Part shown: one piece after another, positions 46,652 through 54,664 of the stretch | Layout of the letters: the number at the start of each line of letters is the position of its first letter | How positions within the stretch are numbered: the stretch's first letter is position 1 | NCBI GenBank assembly: GCA_017411715.1 | Contig: JAFQPO010000007.1 | Span: 1-64,000 of the forward strand | Reading direction: 5' to 3' | Source: Bacilli bacterium | GTDB taxonomy: Bacteria; Bacillota_I; Bacilli_A; ML615J-28; CAG-313 | DNA: 64,000 nt | The notes under the pieces: generated by a model | Databases searched by the model: none | The model's input: the letters and a program-made list of their open reading frames with translations, nothing else | Told to the model about the DNA's origin: nothing | Translations under genes and position numbers: made by a program

Positions 46652-47026
46652 TTATTTAACCCATAATCCGTGTAAATTACAGTAAGCATATACTTTTTCT
46701 ACGCTATCACCTTCGCATAAAGAAAAGCATACAGCTGGTTTTTCAAATGGACGTAGTTGCTTTCTTTGATTACCATATTTAGTTTGAATTGAAACCCATT
46801 CGATATAATGTTCTTCAGTCATTGGATGTTCAATACTACCAACTTCTACATACACTTTATTATTTTCCACTCTATATTCAGGAATATGTTTTTCGCGTGA
46901 TGCTTCAACAGATCCTGCAATGATTTGTTCCATCTTTTGTCCACAACACATAACTGGTACACCAGTTTCTTTTACTACTGCCACAATGTTTCCACATTTA
47001 GCACATCTTAAAAATTTTTGTTCCAT
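46652..47026 (-). CDS. dfx: Desulfoferrodoxin-type superoxide reductase
   Basis: Product of 124 residues. The N-terminal desulforedoxin domain has FLRCAKCGNIV and VMCCGQKM (four Cys binding FeS4). The C-terminal neelaredoxin domain has EKHIPEY, EHPMTEEHYIEW and CNLHGLW, which supply the four His and the Cys of the active iron. It reduces superoxide to H2O2 without making O2. It is the first gene of an operon with the flavodiiron protein and rubredoxin. GAGGTGA precedes the ATG. Confidence 0.96.
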   Translation of the reverse strand: MEQKFLRCAKCGNIVAVVKETGVPVMCCGQKMEQIIAGSVEASREKHIPEYRVENNKVYVEVGSIEHPMTEEHYIEWVSIQTKYGNQRKQLRPFEKPAVCFSLCEGDSVEKVYAYCNLHGLWVK

Positions 47027-47066
47027 ATAATCACCTCATATAAATTTTATTACTTTTTACTTATAT

Positions 47067-47095
47067 ATTATGCCATATTTTTAACAAAGAAGCAA
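47067..47095 (-). promoter_or_regulatory. Promoter of the oxygen-defence operon
   Basis: On the minus strand TTGCTT (47095-47090), 17 nt, CATAAT (47072-47067), about 40 nt before the superoxide reductase start. Confidence 0.6.
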
Positions 47096-47105
47096 ATATT
47101 TAATA

Positions 47106-48026
47106 TTATTTTCTTCGCATAAATTTAAATATGATTTCACTATTATCATGATTCCAGCTTTGATTATCTGTAAACATTAAACGTTCATATTCAAAATGAA
47201 TTTTAAGTAATGGATTATACTTAAATGCACATTTTTCAAGTAACGCAATAGTCTCTGGCAAATATATATGTTCTAGTTTTAAACATCCCATAAATCCAAA
47301 AGTTCTAATGATTTTCAGATTATCAGATATTCTAACATTTATTAAATTATCCATCATATAAAATGCAGCATCACCAATTTCAACTACATCATCACTCATT
47401 ACTACTTTTTCAATGCTTGTAGCATAAGCTAAAGCATATGGTCCTATTGTTTCAATCCCCACTATCTCTAACTCTTTTAAATAAGATACATCAGCAAATG
47501 CATATGGTAGAATATAACAATTAGACACACTAAATGAAGTAGACATTTTTGCGGGGGGAAATTTATATAATCTTTTCATATATTTACTATACAAACAATC
47601 ATCTACTACACTAAAATAATCTGATTCATCACAAATAAATTTACTAAGATTTACACATTTATTAAATGAACTAGAAGGTATACTTTCTACTTCTTTGCCT
47701 ATAACAACTTCTTTCAATGAGGAAAATCCACTGAATGTATATTTTTTTAATTCATTTACATTAATTTCTATTTTTTCTAATATTTCTCCGGATATATAAA
47801 CACAAGCATTAGTTGTTGCGGGATTAGAAGAATCACATTCAAAATCAATCATGCACCAATCAAGAATATCACCTTCATAATACACACGTTCTAACCCATT
47901 TACTAAAGAGAAACTCCCCTTTATTGATACTACATTCTTAGGTATTACTAACTTATTAATTTCTAATAAAGAAAGTTCAGATGCATCTAACACACTAACA
48001 TTATTTCCTACTACATATTCTTTCAT
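47106..48026 (-). CDS. BspA-type leucine-rich repeat (LRR_5) protein
   Basis: Product of 306 residues with no signal peptide. Repeats of the LRR_5 type are spread along the chain: VIPKNVVSIKGSFSLV, GKEVESIPSSSFNKCVNLSK, VGIETIGPYALAYATSIEKV, SDDVVEIGDAAFYMMDNLIN, SDNLKIIRTFGFMGCLKLEH and LPETIALLEKCAFKYNP. Members of this family bind proteins, often at the surface in gut bacteria, though this one seems cytoplasmic. It follows the small Cys protein at 48032-48319 with a 5-bp gap, so the two are co-transcribed. AGGTAAG precedes the ATG. Confidence 0.82.
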   Translation of the reverse strand: MKEYVVGNNVSVLDASELSLLEINKLVIPKNVVSIKGSFSLVNGLERVYYEGDILDWCMIDFECDSSNPATTNACVYISGEILEKIEINVNELKKYTFSGFSSLKEVVIGKEVESIPSSSFNKCVNLSKFICDESDYFSVVDDCLYSKYMKRLYKFPPAKMSTSFSVSNCYILPYAFADVSYLKELEIVGIETIGPYALAYATSIEKVVMSDDVVEIGDAAFYMMDNLINVRISDNLKIIRTFGFMGCLKLEHIYLPETIALLEKCAFKYNPLLKIHFEYERLMFTDNQSWNHDNSEIIFKFMRRK

Positions 48027-48031
48027 AATAC

Positions 48032-48319
48032 TTACCTATTTATATTTACCTTTTTACTTATTTTACTAACTAAACTAAATTCTTCATTAATGCTTCTTCC
48101 ATTAGGTACTAAATAAAATACACAATCATCAAATACATTATCTCTATTTAACATCTCTAAATGATATTTTTTAGCACATTCTATACAACATAAATTAGCA
48201 TCAACAATTTCTGCACAATTACTATCTTCAAAAACAGTATAACTTACATATCCTTTACCACACATACATTCATCAATACCTTTAGCAATAACTTCTAACC
48301 CACTAAATTTATATGTCAT
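48032..48319 (-). CDS. Small Cys-rich protein, possible zinc-binding
   Basis: Product of 95 residues, not recognised. It has ECMCGKGYVSYTV near residue 16 and LCCIECAKKYH near residue 43. Two C-x-C/C-x-x-C-like pairs about 25 residues apart, with a nearby His, suggest a zinc-ribbon or treble-clef fold. The ATG at 48319 has GGGTGAG before it; a GTG 12 bases upstream is weaker. It is co-transcribed with the LRR protein, with no other clue to its function. Confidence 0.6.
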   Translation of the reverse strand: MTYKFSGLEVIAKGIDECMCGKGYVSYTVFEDSNCAEIVDANLCCIECAKKYHLEMLNRDNVFDDCVFYLVPNGRSINEEFSLVSKISKKVNINR

Positions 48320-48427
48320 ATACTCACCCACAGTTCGGAATTATTTCATTCATTAAAAAAACTATATATATTATAATTTATAAATTAAATTTAAAAAAAT
48401 AATATGATAATAATTTATATAAAATAA

Positions 48428-48456
48428 ATTAGGAGACCAATTTGTCTCCTAATATT
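48428..48456 (-). terminator. Orphan terminator-like hairpin with no annotated gene ahead of it
   Basis: A near-perfect stem TTAGGAGAC/GTCTCCTAA (loop CAATTT) is followed on the minus strand by TTTATTTTATA. The nearest minus gene starts downstream of it, and no known gene precedes it on that strand, so it may close a small transcript between 48456 and about 48720. Confidence 0.6.
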
Positions 48457-48466
48457 CACTAGCATT

Positions 48467-48573
48467 TTATTTTTTCAACAACGAAATCATCTATCTTACT
48501 CCTTCAAATCCAATCGAATTAACAATATCAAAATAATAATAAAACGTGTATAACACAATACTATTATCAACAA
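48467..48573 (-). other. Candidate micro-ORFs in the unannotated stretch 48320-48748
   Basis: On the minus strand a TTG-started frame (48573-48496) would encode a hydrophobic peptide of about 25 residues (IIVLCYTRFIIILILLIRLD) behind AAAGGA. Its end contains GAAGGAG, which is the ribosome binding site of a second frame at 48490-48467 (MISLLKK). Both lie upstream of the orphan terminator. The rest of this 430-base stretch holds the recombinase leader and AT-rich DNA with no other signal I can see. Very short frames are weak evidence. Confidence 0.3.
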
Positions 48574-48748
48574 TTCCTTTCTTTTACATAATCTGTTACT
48601 TTTTCGTTTATGTATATTTTTTCTACATTAATACTTTACCATTATTATACTTTGTATTTTTAACATCACTTGTACTTAATAAATGTACTTTTGTAGACTT
48701 TTTTATTTTTCTTCCTTTTGTTATAATACCTTTATATGGAGGTATTAT

Positions 48749-49363
48749 ATGAAGTATGGTTATGTACGAGTTTCATCTACAACACAAAACACCGCAAGAC
48801 AAATGGAAGAAATGTACAAGCATGGATTATGTGATAAGTATATATATGTAGATAAACAAAGTGGTAAAGATTTTGAAAGAAAAAAATATCAAATTCTTAA
48901 AAGAAAATTAAAGAAAGGCGATTTGTTAATAGTTCATTCAATCGACCGTTTAGGTAGAAACTATGATATGATTATTAAAGAGTGGCGTGATATTACTAAA
49001 GTGATTGAGGCTGATATTTTAGTAATTGATTTTCCTTTATTAGATACTAGAGTTAAGGCAAATAATTTAGTAGGCAAATTTATTGCTGATATCGTATTAC
49101 AGATTTTAAGTTTTGTTGCTCAAAACGAAAGAGAAAACATAAAAAAAAGACAAGCCGAGGGAATTAAGATTGCTAGAGAAAAAGGAATTCATTTGGGTAG
49201 GCCAAAATATGTATTGCCTGATAATTTCAATGATGTCGCAACTGCATATTATTTAAACAAAATAAATATACGTGATGCACTAAGTGAATTAGAAATGACT
49301 AAGAGTACTTTTTATAAATATTATAATATGTATATTACATTTGCAAAAAAAGACAAATTATGA
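48749..49363 (+). CDS. Serine site-specific recombinase (resolvase/invertase type)
   Basis: Product of 204 residues. The catalytic domain begins YGYVRVSSTTQNTARQ with the nucleophilic Ser after VR-V, and has the essential Arg in VHSIDRLGRNYDMI. The long E helix (SFVAQNERENIKKRQAEGIK) follows, and the C-terminal 45 residues form an HTH (INIRDALSELEMTKSTFYKY) for DNA binding. It cuts and rejoins short crossover sites. No transposase or phage genes are adjacent; its site may lie in the AT-rich leader but I could not define one. I chose the ATG at 48749 with TGGAGG 8 nt upstream. Confidence 0.92.
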   Translation: MKYGYVRVSSTTQNTARQMEEMYKHGLCDKYIYVDKQSGKDFERKKYQILKRKLKKGDLLIVHSIDRLGRNYDMIIKEWRDITKVIEADILVIDFPLLDTRVKANNLVGKFIADIVLQILSFVAQNERENIKKRQAEGIKIAREKGIHLGRPKYVLPDNFNDVATAYYLNKINIRDALSELEMTKSTFYKYYNMYITFAKKDKL

Positions 49364-49369
49364 TATAAT
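49341..49369 (+). promoter_or_regulatory. Promoter of mscL
   Basis: TTGCAA (49341-49346), 17 nt, TATAAT (49364-49369), overlapping the 3' end of the recombinase gene, so mscL has its own promoter. Confidence 0.7.
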
Positions 49370-49389
49370 TTTTACCAGAGGTGATGTAT

Positions 49390-50037
49390 ATGGCAAAACT
49401 AACAAAGGAAGAAAAAAAAGCACTTAAGAAAAACAAACCAAGTATCTTAAAAGAATTTAAAGCATTCATTACTAGAGGTAATGTAATCGATATGGCAACT
49501 GGGGTTATTGTTGCTGGGGCATTCACAAAAATCATTACATCTTTAACTAATGATATTTTTATGCCTTGGGTAAACTATTTAATGTTCTATTTCACTAAAG
49601 GTGAAAAAGGATTATTAATTACTGTATTAAACAAACAACCTTATTATCTTGAAGAAGTAAAAGAAACAACAAACGCTGCTGGTGAAGTTGTGGAAGAAGT
49701 TATTCAAACACTTAACCCTGCATGTATTTTCATTAACTGGGGAACATTAATTGAAGCAATCATTAATTTCTTACTTATCGCAGCAATCATTTTCTTTACT
49801 GTTAAGATTATTAAATCAATGCGTCAAAAATTAGATTACATTAATCAAAAACTTCACGAAAAACAATTAGCTGAAGAAAAAGCTAAAGCTGAAGAAGCTG
49901 CTAAAATCGCTGCTGAAGAAGCCGCAAAAGCTGCTGCTTTACAAGCAATCGAAAAAGCTAAAGCCGATAAAACAAAAGCTGAAGAAACAAGCACTAATGA
50001 ATTGTTAGTCGAAATAATTAATTTACTTAATAAATAA
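49390..50037 (+). CDS. mscL: Large-conductance mechanosensitive channel MscL with long C-terminal coiled coil
   Basis: Product of 215 residues; family members are usually 130-150. The pore helix region RGNVIDMATGVIVAGAFTKIITSL is canonical for MscL, and the second membrane helix (IEAIINFLLIAAIIFFTVKI) is followed by a charged RQKLDY turn. The last 75 residues are an Ala/Lys/Glu-rich helix (AEEKAKAEEAAKIAAEEAAK) that is much longer than normal. It opens under membrane tension to save cells from osmotic shock. The ATG at 49390 has GAGGTGA before it. Confidence 0.93.
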   Translation: MAKLTKEEKKALKKNKPSILKEFKAFITRGNVIDMATGVIVAGAFTKIITSLTNDIFMPWVNYLMFYFTKGEKGLLITVLNKQPYYLEEVKETTNAAGEVVEEVIQTLNPACIFINWGTLIEAIINFLLIAAIIFFTVKIIKSMRQKLDYINQKLHEKQLAEEKAKAEEAAKIAAEEAAKAAALQAIEKAKADKTKAEETSTNELLVEIINLLNK

Positions 50038-50066
50038 GCAAGCCAAAAAGCTTGCTTTTTTTTAAT
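50037..50066 (+). terminator. Terminator of mscL
   Basis: The stem AGCAAGC/GCTTGCT with a loop of six is followed by eight T. Confidence 0.85.
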
Positions 50067-50120
50067 ATTTAATTTGCTATATAGATAGTTTTATGATAAA
50101 TTTATATATGAGGTATTACT

Positions 50121-51002
50121 ATGAAAAAAATATTTTGTTTATTAACTTTTGTTTTGATTTTTGTTTTTTTGGTTAGTTGTGATAATAATGAATGTAAAAT
50201 TTATGAACATTCTAATTACTACGAGCTTAAGGATGTCACATATGGTAAAAATCAAAGGCAAACCTTTGATTTAAATTTACCAAAGAATTCTACTACTGGA
50301 CTCGTTTTATTTATTCATGGTGGATACTGGGTAAGTGGTGATAAAAGTTCTTATACTAATGAAATGGTTGATTGGTGCACTTTAAAAGGGGTTGCTACTT
50401 GTGCTATTAATTATCGATATACAAGTATTAGAACTAATTATTTAGATATATTAGATGATATATATGAATGTTTAAGAAAAGTTAGACTACTTTCAAAAGA
50501 TTATAATTTAAATCTAACAAATGTAATGTTAACAGGACACTCAGCTGGTGCTCATCTTAGCCTTTTATATGCTTATAAAGTAAATATGAGTTCGCCAATT
50601 AATCCCACATGTGTTGTTGCACTTAGTGGGCCAACTGATTTAACTGATGAAAACTATTATAATGATAGTAAATTTAATATTAAAATAACATATCTTTTTA
50701 GTTCTTTAACTAATAGTTTGATAACTGTAAATAATCACTCTAAAAAGAATAAAGAACTACTTGCAGCTTCACCAATAAATTATATTAATCATAATTCTGT
50801 ACCTACTATCATTTGTCATGGTACCTTAGATGATGTCGTGCCTTATAGTAACGCCGAAAGACTACATGATTGTTTAAATAAAAATAGCATTTATAATGTA
50901 CTAATTCCATATCAAAATTCAGGCCATAATTTAGAAAATGACCAAGAAGCAGCAGAATATAAAAATCTACTGATGAATGAATTTGCAAATAGATATTTAT
51001 AA
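50121..51002 (+). CDS. Alpha/beta-hydrolase lipoprotein (esterase-like)
   Basis: Product of 293 residues. The signal peptide ends LVSC (Cys about residue 20), a lipobox, so it should sit on the outer face of the membrane. The oxyanion segment LFIHGGYWVSGDKSSYT and nucleophile elbow LTGHSAGAHLSLL (G-x-S-x-G) place it in the BD-FAE/HSL-like esterase branch. The His is probably in NSGHNLEND and the Asp in HGTLDDVVPYS. The substrate is unknown; a surface esterase acting on acyl or acetyl groups of glycans is one possibility. GAGGT precedes the ATG. Confidence 0.88.
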   Translation: MKKIFCLLTFVLIFVFLVSCDNNECKIYEHSNYYELKDVTYGKNQRQTFDLNLPKNSTTGLVLFIHGGYWVSGDKSSYTNEMVDWCTLKGVATCAINYRYTSIRTNYLDILDDIYECLRKVRLLSKDYNLNLTNVMLTGHSAGAHLSLLYAYKVNMSSPINPTCVVALSGPTDLTDENYYNDSKFNIKITYLFSSLTNSLITVNNHSKKNKELLAASPINYINHNSVPTIICHGTLDDVVPYSNAERLHDCLNKNSIYNVLIPYQNSGHNLENDQEAAEYKNLLMNEFANRYL

Positions 51003-51006
51003 TAAA

Positions 51007-51040
51007 AATAAGCAAGGAATCTCTTGCTTATTTTTTTAAT
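51007..51040. terminator. Bidirectional terminator between the lipoprotein and P1 peptidase genes
   Basis: The stem AATAAGCAAG/CTTGCTTATT has a T run on the plus strand and A-rich DNA on the other side. Confidence 0.8.
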
Positions 51041-52074
51041 AAATCTTTAAAAAGTTCGTGATATTCATTTAATGATTTATAATAAGTTCCATTAAAACTT
51101 TGTTTGCCTTCTGAATGCAGCATTGAATTAATAACAGCTTCTTCTGTTGCTTCCACTGTTGCTTTAAATATTGTATTAATATAATTATCAGAAAATCTTT
51201 CTATTATATCAATAGCTTGTTCTTTATCATGATTTACAATATTTTTAGTAGTAAAAGCTATCATAATATCTCCACTACCATTCCCCGCATAAGATCCAGT
51301 TCTGGCAATACCAAGTTCAGCACGTTTGGCAACTCTTTTTAATTGTCTATTATCAAGCGGAGCATCAGTTGCGATAACGACAATAATACTGCCTTTATCT
51401 TCTTCTTGTTTTAGATTATAATCTTTAATTAAATCGCCCATTAATCGGCCTTTAATAATTAAATCCTTACCATTTGAACTACCAAAATTAGAATTAACTA
51501 AAACACCTAAAGTATATTTTTTATGATTGATTTCAAACACTCTAGAAGATGAACCGATTCCACCTTTAAAACCATGACATTTCATCCCTGTTCCTGCCCC
51601 AATTGAACCTTCTTCAAAATCTGCTTTCGCGTTATTAATTGCTTCTATTAAGTTAGTTTCATTTAATACTCTTTTTTGAATATCATTAATAGATCCATCA
51701 TTACATTCTAAAACCACTGAATTAATAGTTGATGTTGTAATACCAATATCATGATTATCTTCTAACATATAACTAATTAATCCATCTGCTACTTTACCAA
51801 CAGATAATGTATTAGTAAGTATGATTGGTGTCTCAATTGTTCCAAGCTCATCTATTTGAACTAAACCAATTGATTTTCCAAAACCATTATATACATATGA
51901 ACTTGCAACTACTTTTTCTCTAAATAAATTTCCTGAATGAGGTAATATGGCGGTAATGCCTGTATGAATGTTATCTTTAGATATTGTATAATGGCCTACC
52001 ATAACACCATCTACATCTGCTATATTATTATTCATACCAGGTTGTAAAGTTCCAATTTCAATTATTCTTTTCAT
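51028..52074 (-). CDS. P1-family (S58) DmpA-like aminopeptidase
   Basis: Product of 348 residues. The family's start (DVDGVMVGHYTI, with GITAILPHSG after it) and core (NSNFGSSNGKDL) are present. The autoproteolytic site should be the Gly-Ser in DKGSIIVVIATDAPL, which on cutting gives a new N-terminal Ser as the nucleophile; ARTGSYAGNGSGDIMIAFTT follows as usual. Known: members are aminopeptidases or beta-peptidyl hydrolases. The ATG at 52074 has AGGTGA 6 nt upstream. It is a single gene with hairpins on both sides, and its link to the SipW operon is only positional. Confidence 0.9.
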   Translation of the reverse strand: MKRIIEIGTLQPGMNNNIADVDGVMVGHYTISKDNIHTGITAILPHSGNLFREKVVASSYVYNGFGKSIGLVQIDELGTIETPIILTNTLSVGKVADGLISYMLEDNHDIGITTSTINSVVLECNDGSINDIQKRVLNETNLIEAINNAKADFEEGSIGAGTGMKCHGFKGGIGSSSRVFEINHKKYTLGVLVNSNFGSSNGKDLIIKGRLMGDLIKDYNLKQEEDKGSIIVVIATDAPLDNRQLKRVAKRAELGIARTGSYAGNGSGDIMIAFTTKNIVNHDKEQAIDIIERFSDNYINTIFKATVEATEEAVINSMLHSEGKQSFNGTYYKSLNEYHELFKDLLKK

Positions 52075-52098
52075 ATTATCACCTATCATTTTATAAAT

Positions 52099-52132
52099 GA
52101 TACCCTGTAAAATCAGTATTTACAGGGTATTA
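52099..52132 (-). terminator. Hairpin after the SipW-type operon
   Basis: A perfect 12-bp stem (ATACCCTGTAAA/TTTACAGGGTAT) with a 7-nt loop lies after the last gene of the operon. The T tract after it is poor, so termination may be incomplete. Confidence 0.6.
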
Positions 52133-52135
52133 TTA

Positions 52136-53473
52136 TTAATTACTTTTATTTTTGCTTTTATCTCTTGATAAAACTTGTTCAGATAGACCAGTTTGATTTG
52201 TTCTATTTCTATTTAATTTTGGTTTAGAGGGATTTCTTTTTTTAGGACGATTTTCTAAAACTACAAAATCTTCTTTAATTTCTTCTCTTTTTTCTAATTC
52301 TTCATAATTTACTTCTTGAATTTCTTCTTCTACTAAAGTTTCTACTTTTTCTTCAGTTGGGATAATTGATGGTGAAACATGATTATTATTATATAATTTA
52401 TCATAGTCATCAATCTTGATTTCAAATGTGTACAAGATATTAGTTGTAGTAGGAATTAAGAAAGTAGTCATTGTTTGATCTTCATTTTCAAACATTAGAA
52501 TTGGAGATTGAATGGTGTCTCTAATATCTAACATTTCATTAAATGTTGACACAAATAACTGTTGATAACCCTCTTTATCAAATTCATTAGTTATTTTTTG
52601 TATATAAGATTTATATGCGTTAACAATTTTTCTAACTTTAATAGTATAGTTAATATCTGTATTTCTTGTTACATAAGCAAATAAGAATAAACCAAATGCA
52701 GCTAAAATATCTACAAGAACAAATACAATTAATCCATTTTTTGTTATATGTTCCATTGTGACATTTTTACATGCTAATACTTTACTTTGACTTAATGGTA
52801 CACTTGAAGTCATAGAAATATTAACAGTCTTTTGAGTTAATGGAATAATTAATTTAATAACATGGCTATTTTCAGCATCTGACTTGAATTTTTCACTTTG
52901 ACCTTTAATATTAACATACATACTAACAATCAAATTATTGCTGGTATCTGTTAAATTATATATTTCATTAAACTCATTCGCTATTAAATTATAATCATCA
53001 TAATCAATATTGACATTATTTTTAATAGTTAATTTCTCATTACTGCTTTGAGTATTCGTTTTCTTATCAGCTATTATTTGTGACGGATTATAAATCGGTT
53101 TATTACTTGTTTTGTCAATTATCTCAAGTTGCGCTTCCACCCAATATGTATATTCATAATTAATATCTTCAGTTGCCATCTCAATTGAATAATCAAAATC
53201 AATTCCGATGTGGTCAATTAAAGTCGCAATATATGAATGGTTTTTACCTAAATATTCTTCTTCATAAAAATTGTTAGGTTTTAAATAAACTTTATAATCA
53301 ATATCACTTTTTTCATTATATTCTATGTATACTTCTTTACTGAATCTAGCATAACCAATTCCAAATATTATAGAAAATAAAGATAATATGCCAACAATAA
53401 CAAATAATAATACTATTACAGCCTGTCTTCTTTTACGATAATTACTACGTCTTTTTTTCTCTTCATTTGACAT
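52136..53473 (-). CDS. DUF5305-like membrane protein of the SipW-type operon
   Basis: Product of 445 residues. A basic N-terminus and a transmembrane helix (about residues 20-42, ending GIGYARFSKEVYIEYN) lead to an outer beta-rich domain of about 190 residues, a second helix near 245-270 (LIVFVLVDILAAFGLFLFAY), and a cytoplasmic tail rich in Glu, Lys and Arg. Known: DUF5305 proteins have this two-helix plan and occur next to signal peptidases of the SipW/archaeal type; I call it DUF5305-like by layout, not by a search. The ATG at 53473 has AAAGGAG upstream. It is the last gene of the operon. Confidence 0.65.
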   Translation of the reverse strand: MSNEEKKRRSNYRKRRQAVIVLLFVIVGILSLFSIIFGIGYARFSKEVYIEYNEKSDIDYKVYLKPNNFYEEEYLGKNHSYIATLIDHIGIDFDYSIEMATEDINYEYTYWVEAQLEIIDKTSNKPIYNPSQIIADKKTNTQSSNEKLTIKNNVNIDYDDYNLIANEFNEIYNLTDTSNNLIVSMYVNIKGQSEKFKSDAENSHVIKLIIPLTQKTVNISMTSSVPLSQSKVLACKNVTMEHITKNGLIVFVLVDILAAFGLFLFAYVTRNTDINYTIKVRKIVNAYKSYIQKITNEFDKEGYQQLFVSTFNEMLDIRDTIQSPILMFENEDQTMTTFLIPTTTNILYTFEIKIDDYDKLYNNNHVSPSIIPTEEKVETLVEEEIQEVNYEELEKREEIKEDFVVLENRPKKRNPSKPKLNRNRTNQTGLSEQVLSRDKSKNKSN

Positions 53474-53486
53474 AACATTATCTCCT

Positions 53487-54605
53487 TTACGCAAATAATT
53501 CTCTTAACCAAAGAGTTGGATATCCTATATAGATTATCTTCTTTGTAACATAACCTAATATATCACTTTGTACAACATAACCAGTATCAATGTTTTCTAA
53601 AGCATCACCTTTAGTATAATACTTAACTGTACCCCCAGATGAATCTATTCTAACGACACGATGAACAATCTTTGAATCATTTCTTTCAAAAACTATTATA
53701 TCACCGACTTCAACTTCTTTGTCTTTATATTCTTTATATATGATTGCATCCCCTATTTCTATTTCTCCTGACATACTTCCTGAACCTATAACTAGCATTC
53801 CGTATGTAAATTTACATGACATAAGCATTGCAATAGAAATGATAAGAACTAAAAATACAGCATAACCAACATAAGCAAATGGAGATTTTTTAACTGCTTT
53901 TTGACTATTTTTATTAGTATATAAAATACTAAGAAATCCAAATATTAATAGTGGAGCAATTAATTTAGTAACTGATTCTAAAATATCCGGAGTTGCCGGA
54001 ACAATAGTTGAAATATATGGATATATAAATATAATTATACGATAGCATATATTTGGTAAGGTTCCATATTTCTTGCCTACATGTGTATATAAAACATTTG
54101 CGGTAACTGAAGGTAAAAGAATCATACCTATGCATTCCATAAACACAGCAAAGTTTTGAAATCTTAATAGACTAGAATAAATTAATAAATCTGAAGCAAC
54201 CCCTATTATAAAAGTCATAATAGTCATTGTTTTAGTTTCTTGTGATAACAAAACTCTTCTTATAATTTCGATTGAAATGATTATTAGAAAAGCGGGAATA
54301 ATTGTTGAAATTAGAGTAGTTGAATTTATAATATCTATTGATTTACCAAAACCAAATGATAGACCTAAGACTACTAACAATAAAATATAAATTAAACTAC
54401 AAATTATCATTATTAATAAAACTTGGCGTTTATTAATTGATAATACACTTCTTTTTTTAATTAGATATGCAATTCCTACACACACTAATCCAAAGAAGAT
54501 TGCAAACAATAACTTCCAATAATTGATTGGTATTAGTGTAGCAAAGGAAATTATTAATAATAGACTTACAGATATTATAATCGGAATTACTTTATCTCTT
54601 GACAT
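53487..54605 (-). CDS. sipW: SipW-type signal peptidase I (S26B) with an added N-terminal membrane domain
   Basis: Product of 372 residues; SipW itself is about 190. Residues 1-230 hold seven or eight transmembrane segments not found in SipW. The catalytic part (about 240-372) has the nucleophile Ser277 in IGSGSMSGEI, His315 in KIVHRVVRI in place of the Lys of bacterial type-I enzymes, and a final Asp in TKGDALENIDTG. Ser/His is the ER/archaeal (S26B) type, which in Bacillus cuts TasA and YqxM. It should cut the two secreted proteins encoded just upstream. GGAGG precedes the ATG. Confidence 0.88.
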   Translation of the reverse strand: MSRDKVIPIIISVSLLLIISFATLIPINYWKLLFAIFFGLVCVGIAYLIKKRSVLSINKRQVLLIMIICSLIYILLLVVLGLSFGFGKSIDIINSTTLISTIIPAFLIIISIEIIRRVLLSQETKTMTIMTFIIGVASDLLIYSSLLRFQNFAVFMECIGMILLPSVTANVLYTHVGKKYGTLPNICYRIIIFIYPYISTIVPATPDILESVTKLIAPLLIFGFLSILYTNKNSQKAVKKSPFAYVGYAVFLVLIISIAMLMSCKFTYGMLVIGSGSMSGEIEIGDAIIYKEYKDKEVEVGDIIVFERNDSKIVHRVVRIDSSGGTVKYYTKGDALENIDTGYVVQSDILGYVTKKIIYIGYPTLWLRELFA

Positions 54606-54664
54606 ATAATAACCTCCTTTGCATATATTTAATACCTAATTTTGAAAAATTTTTACATTAACGA

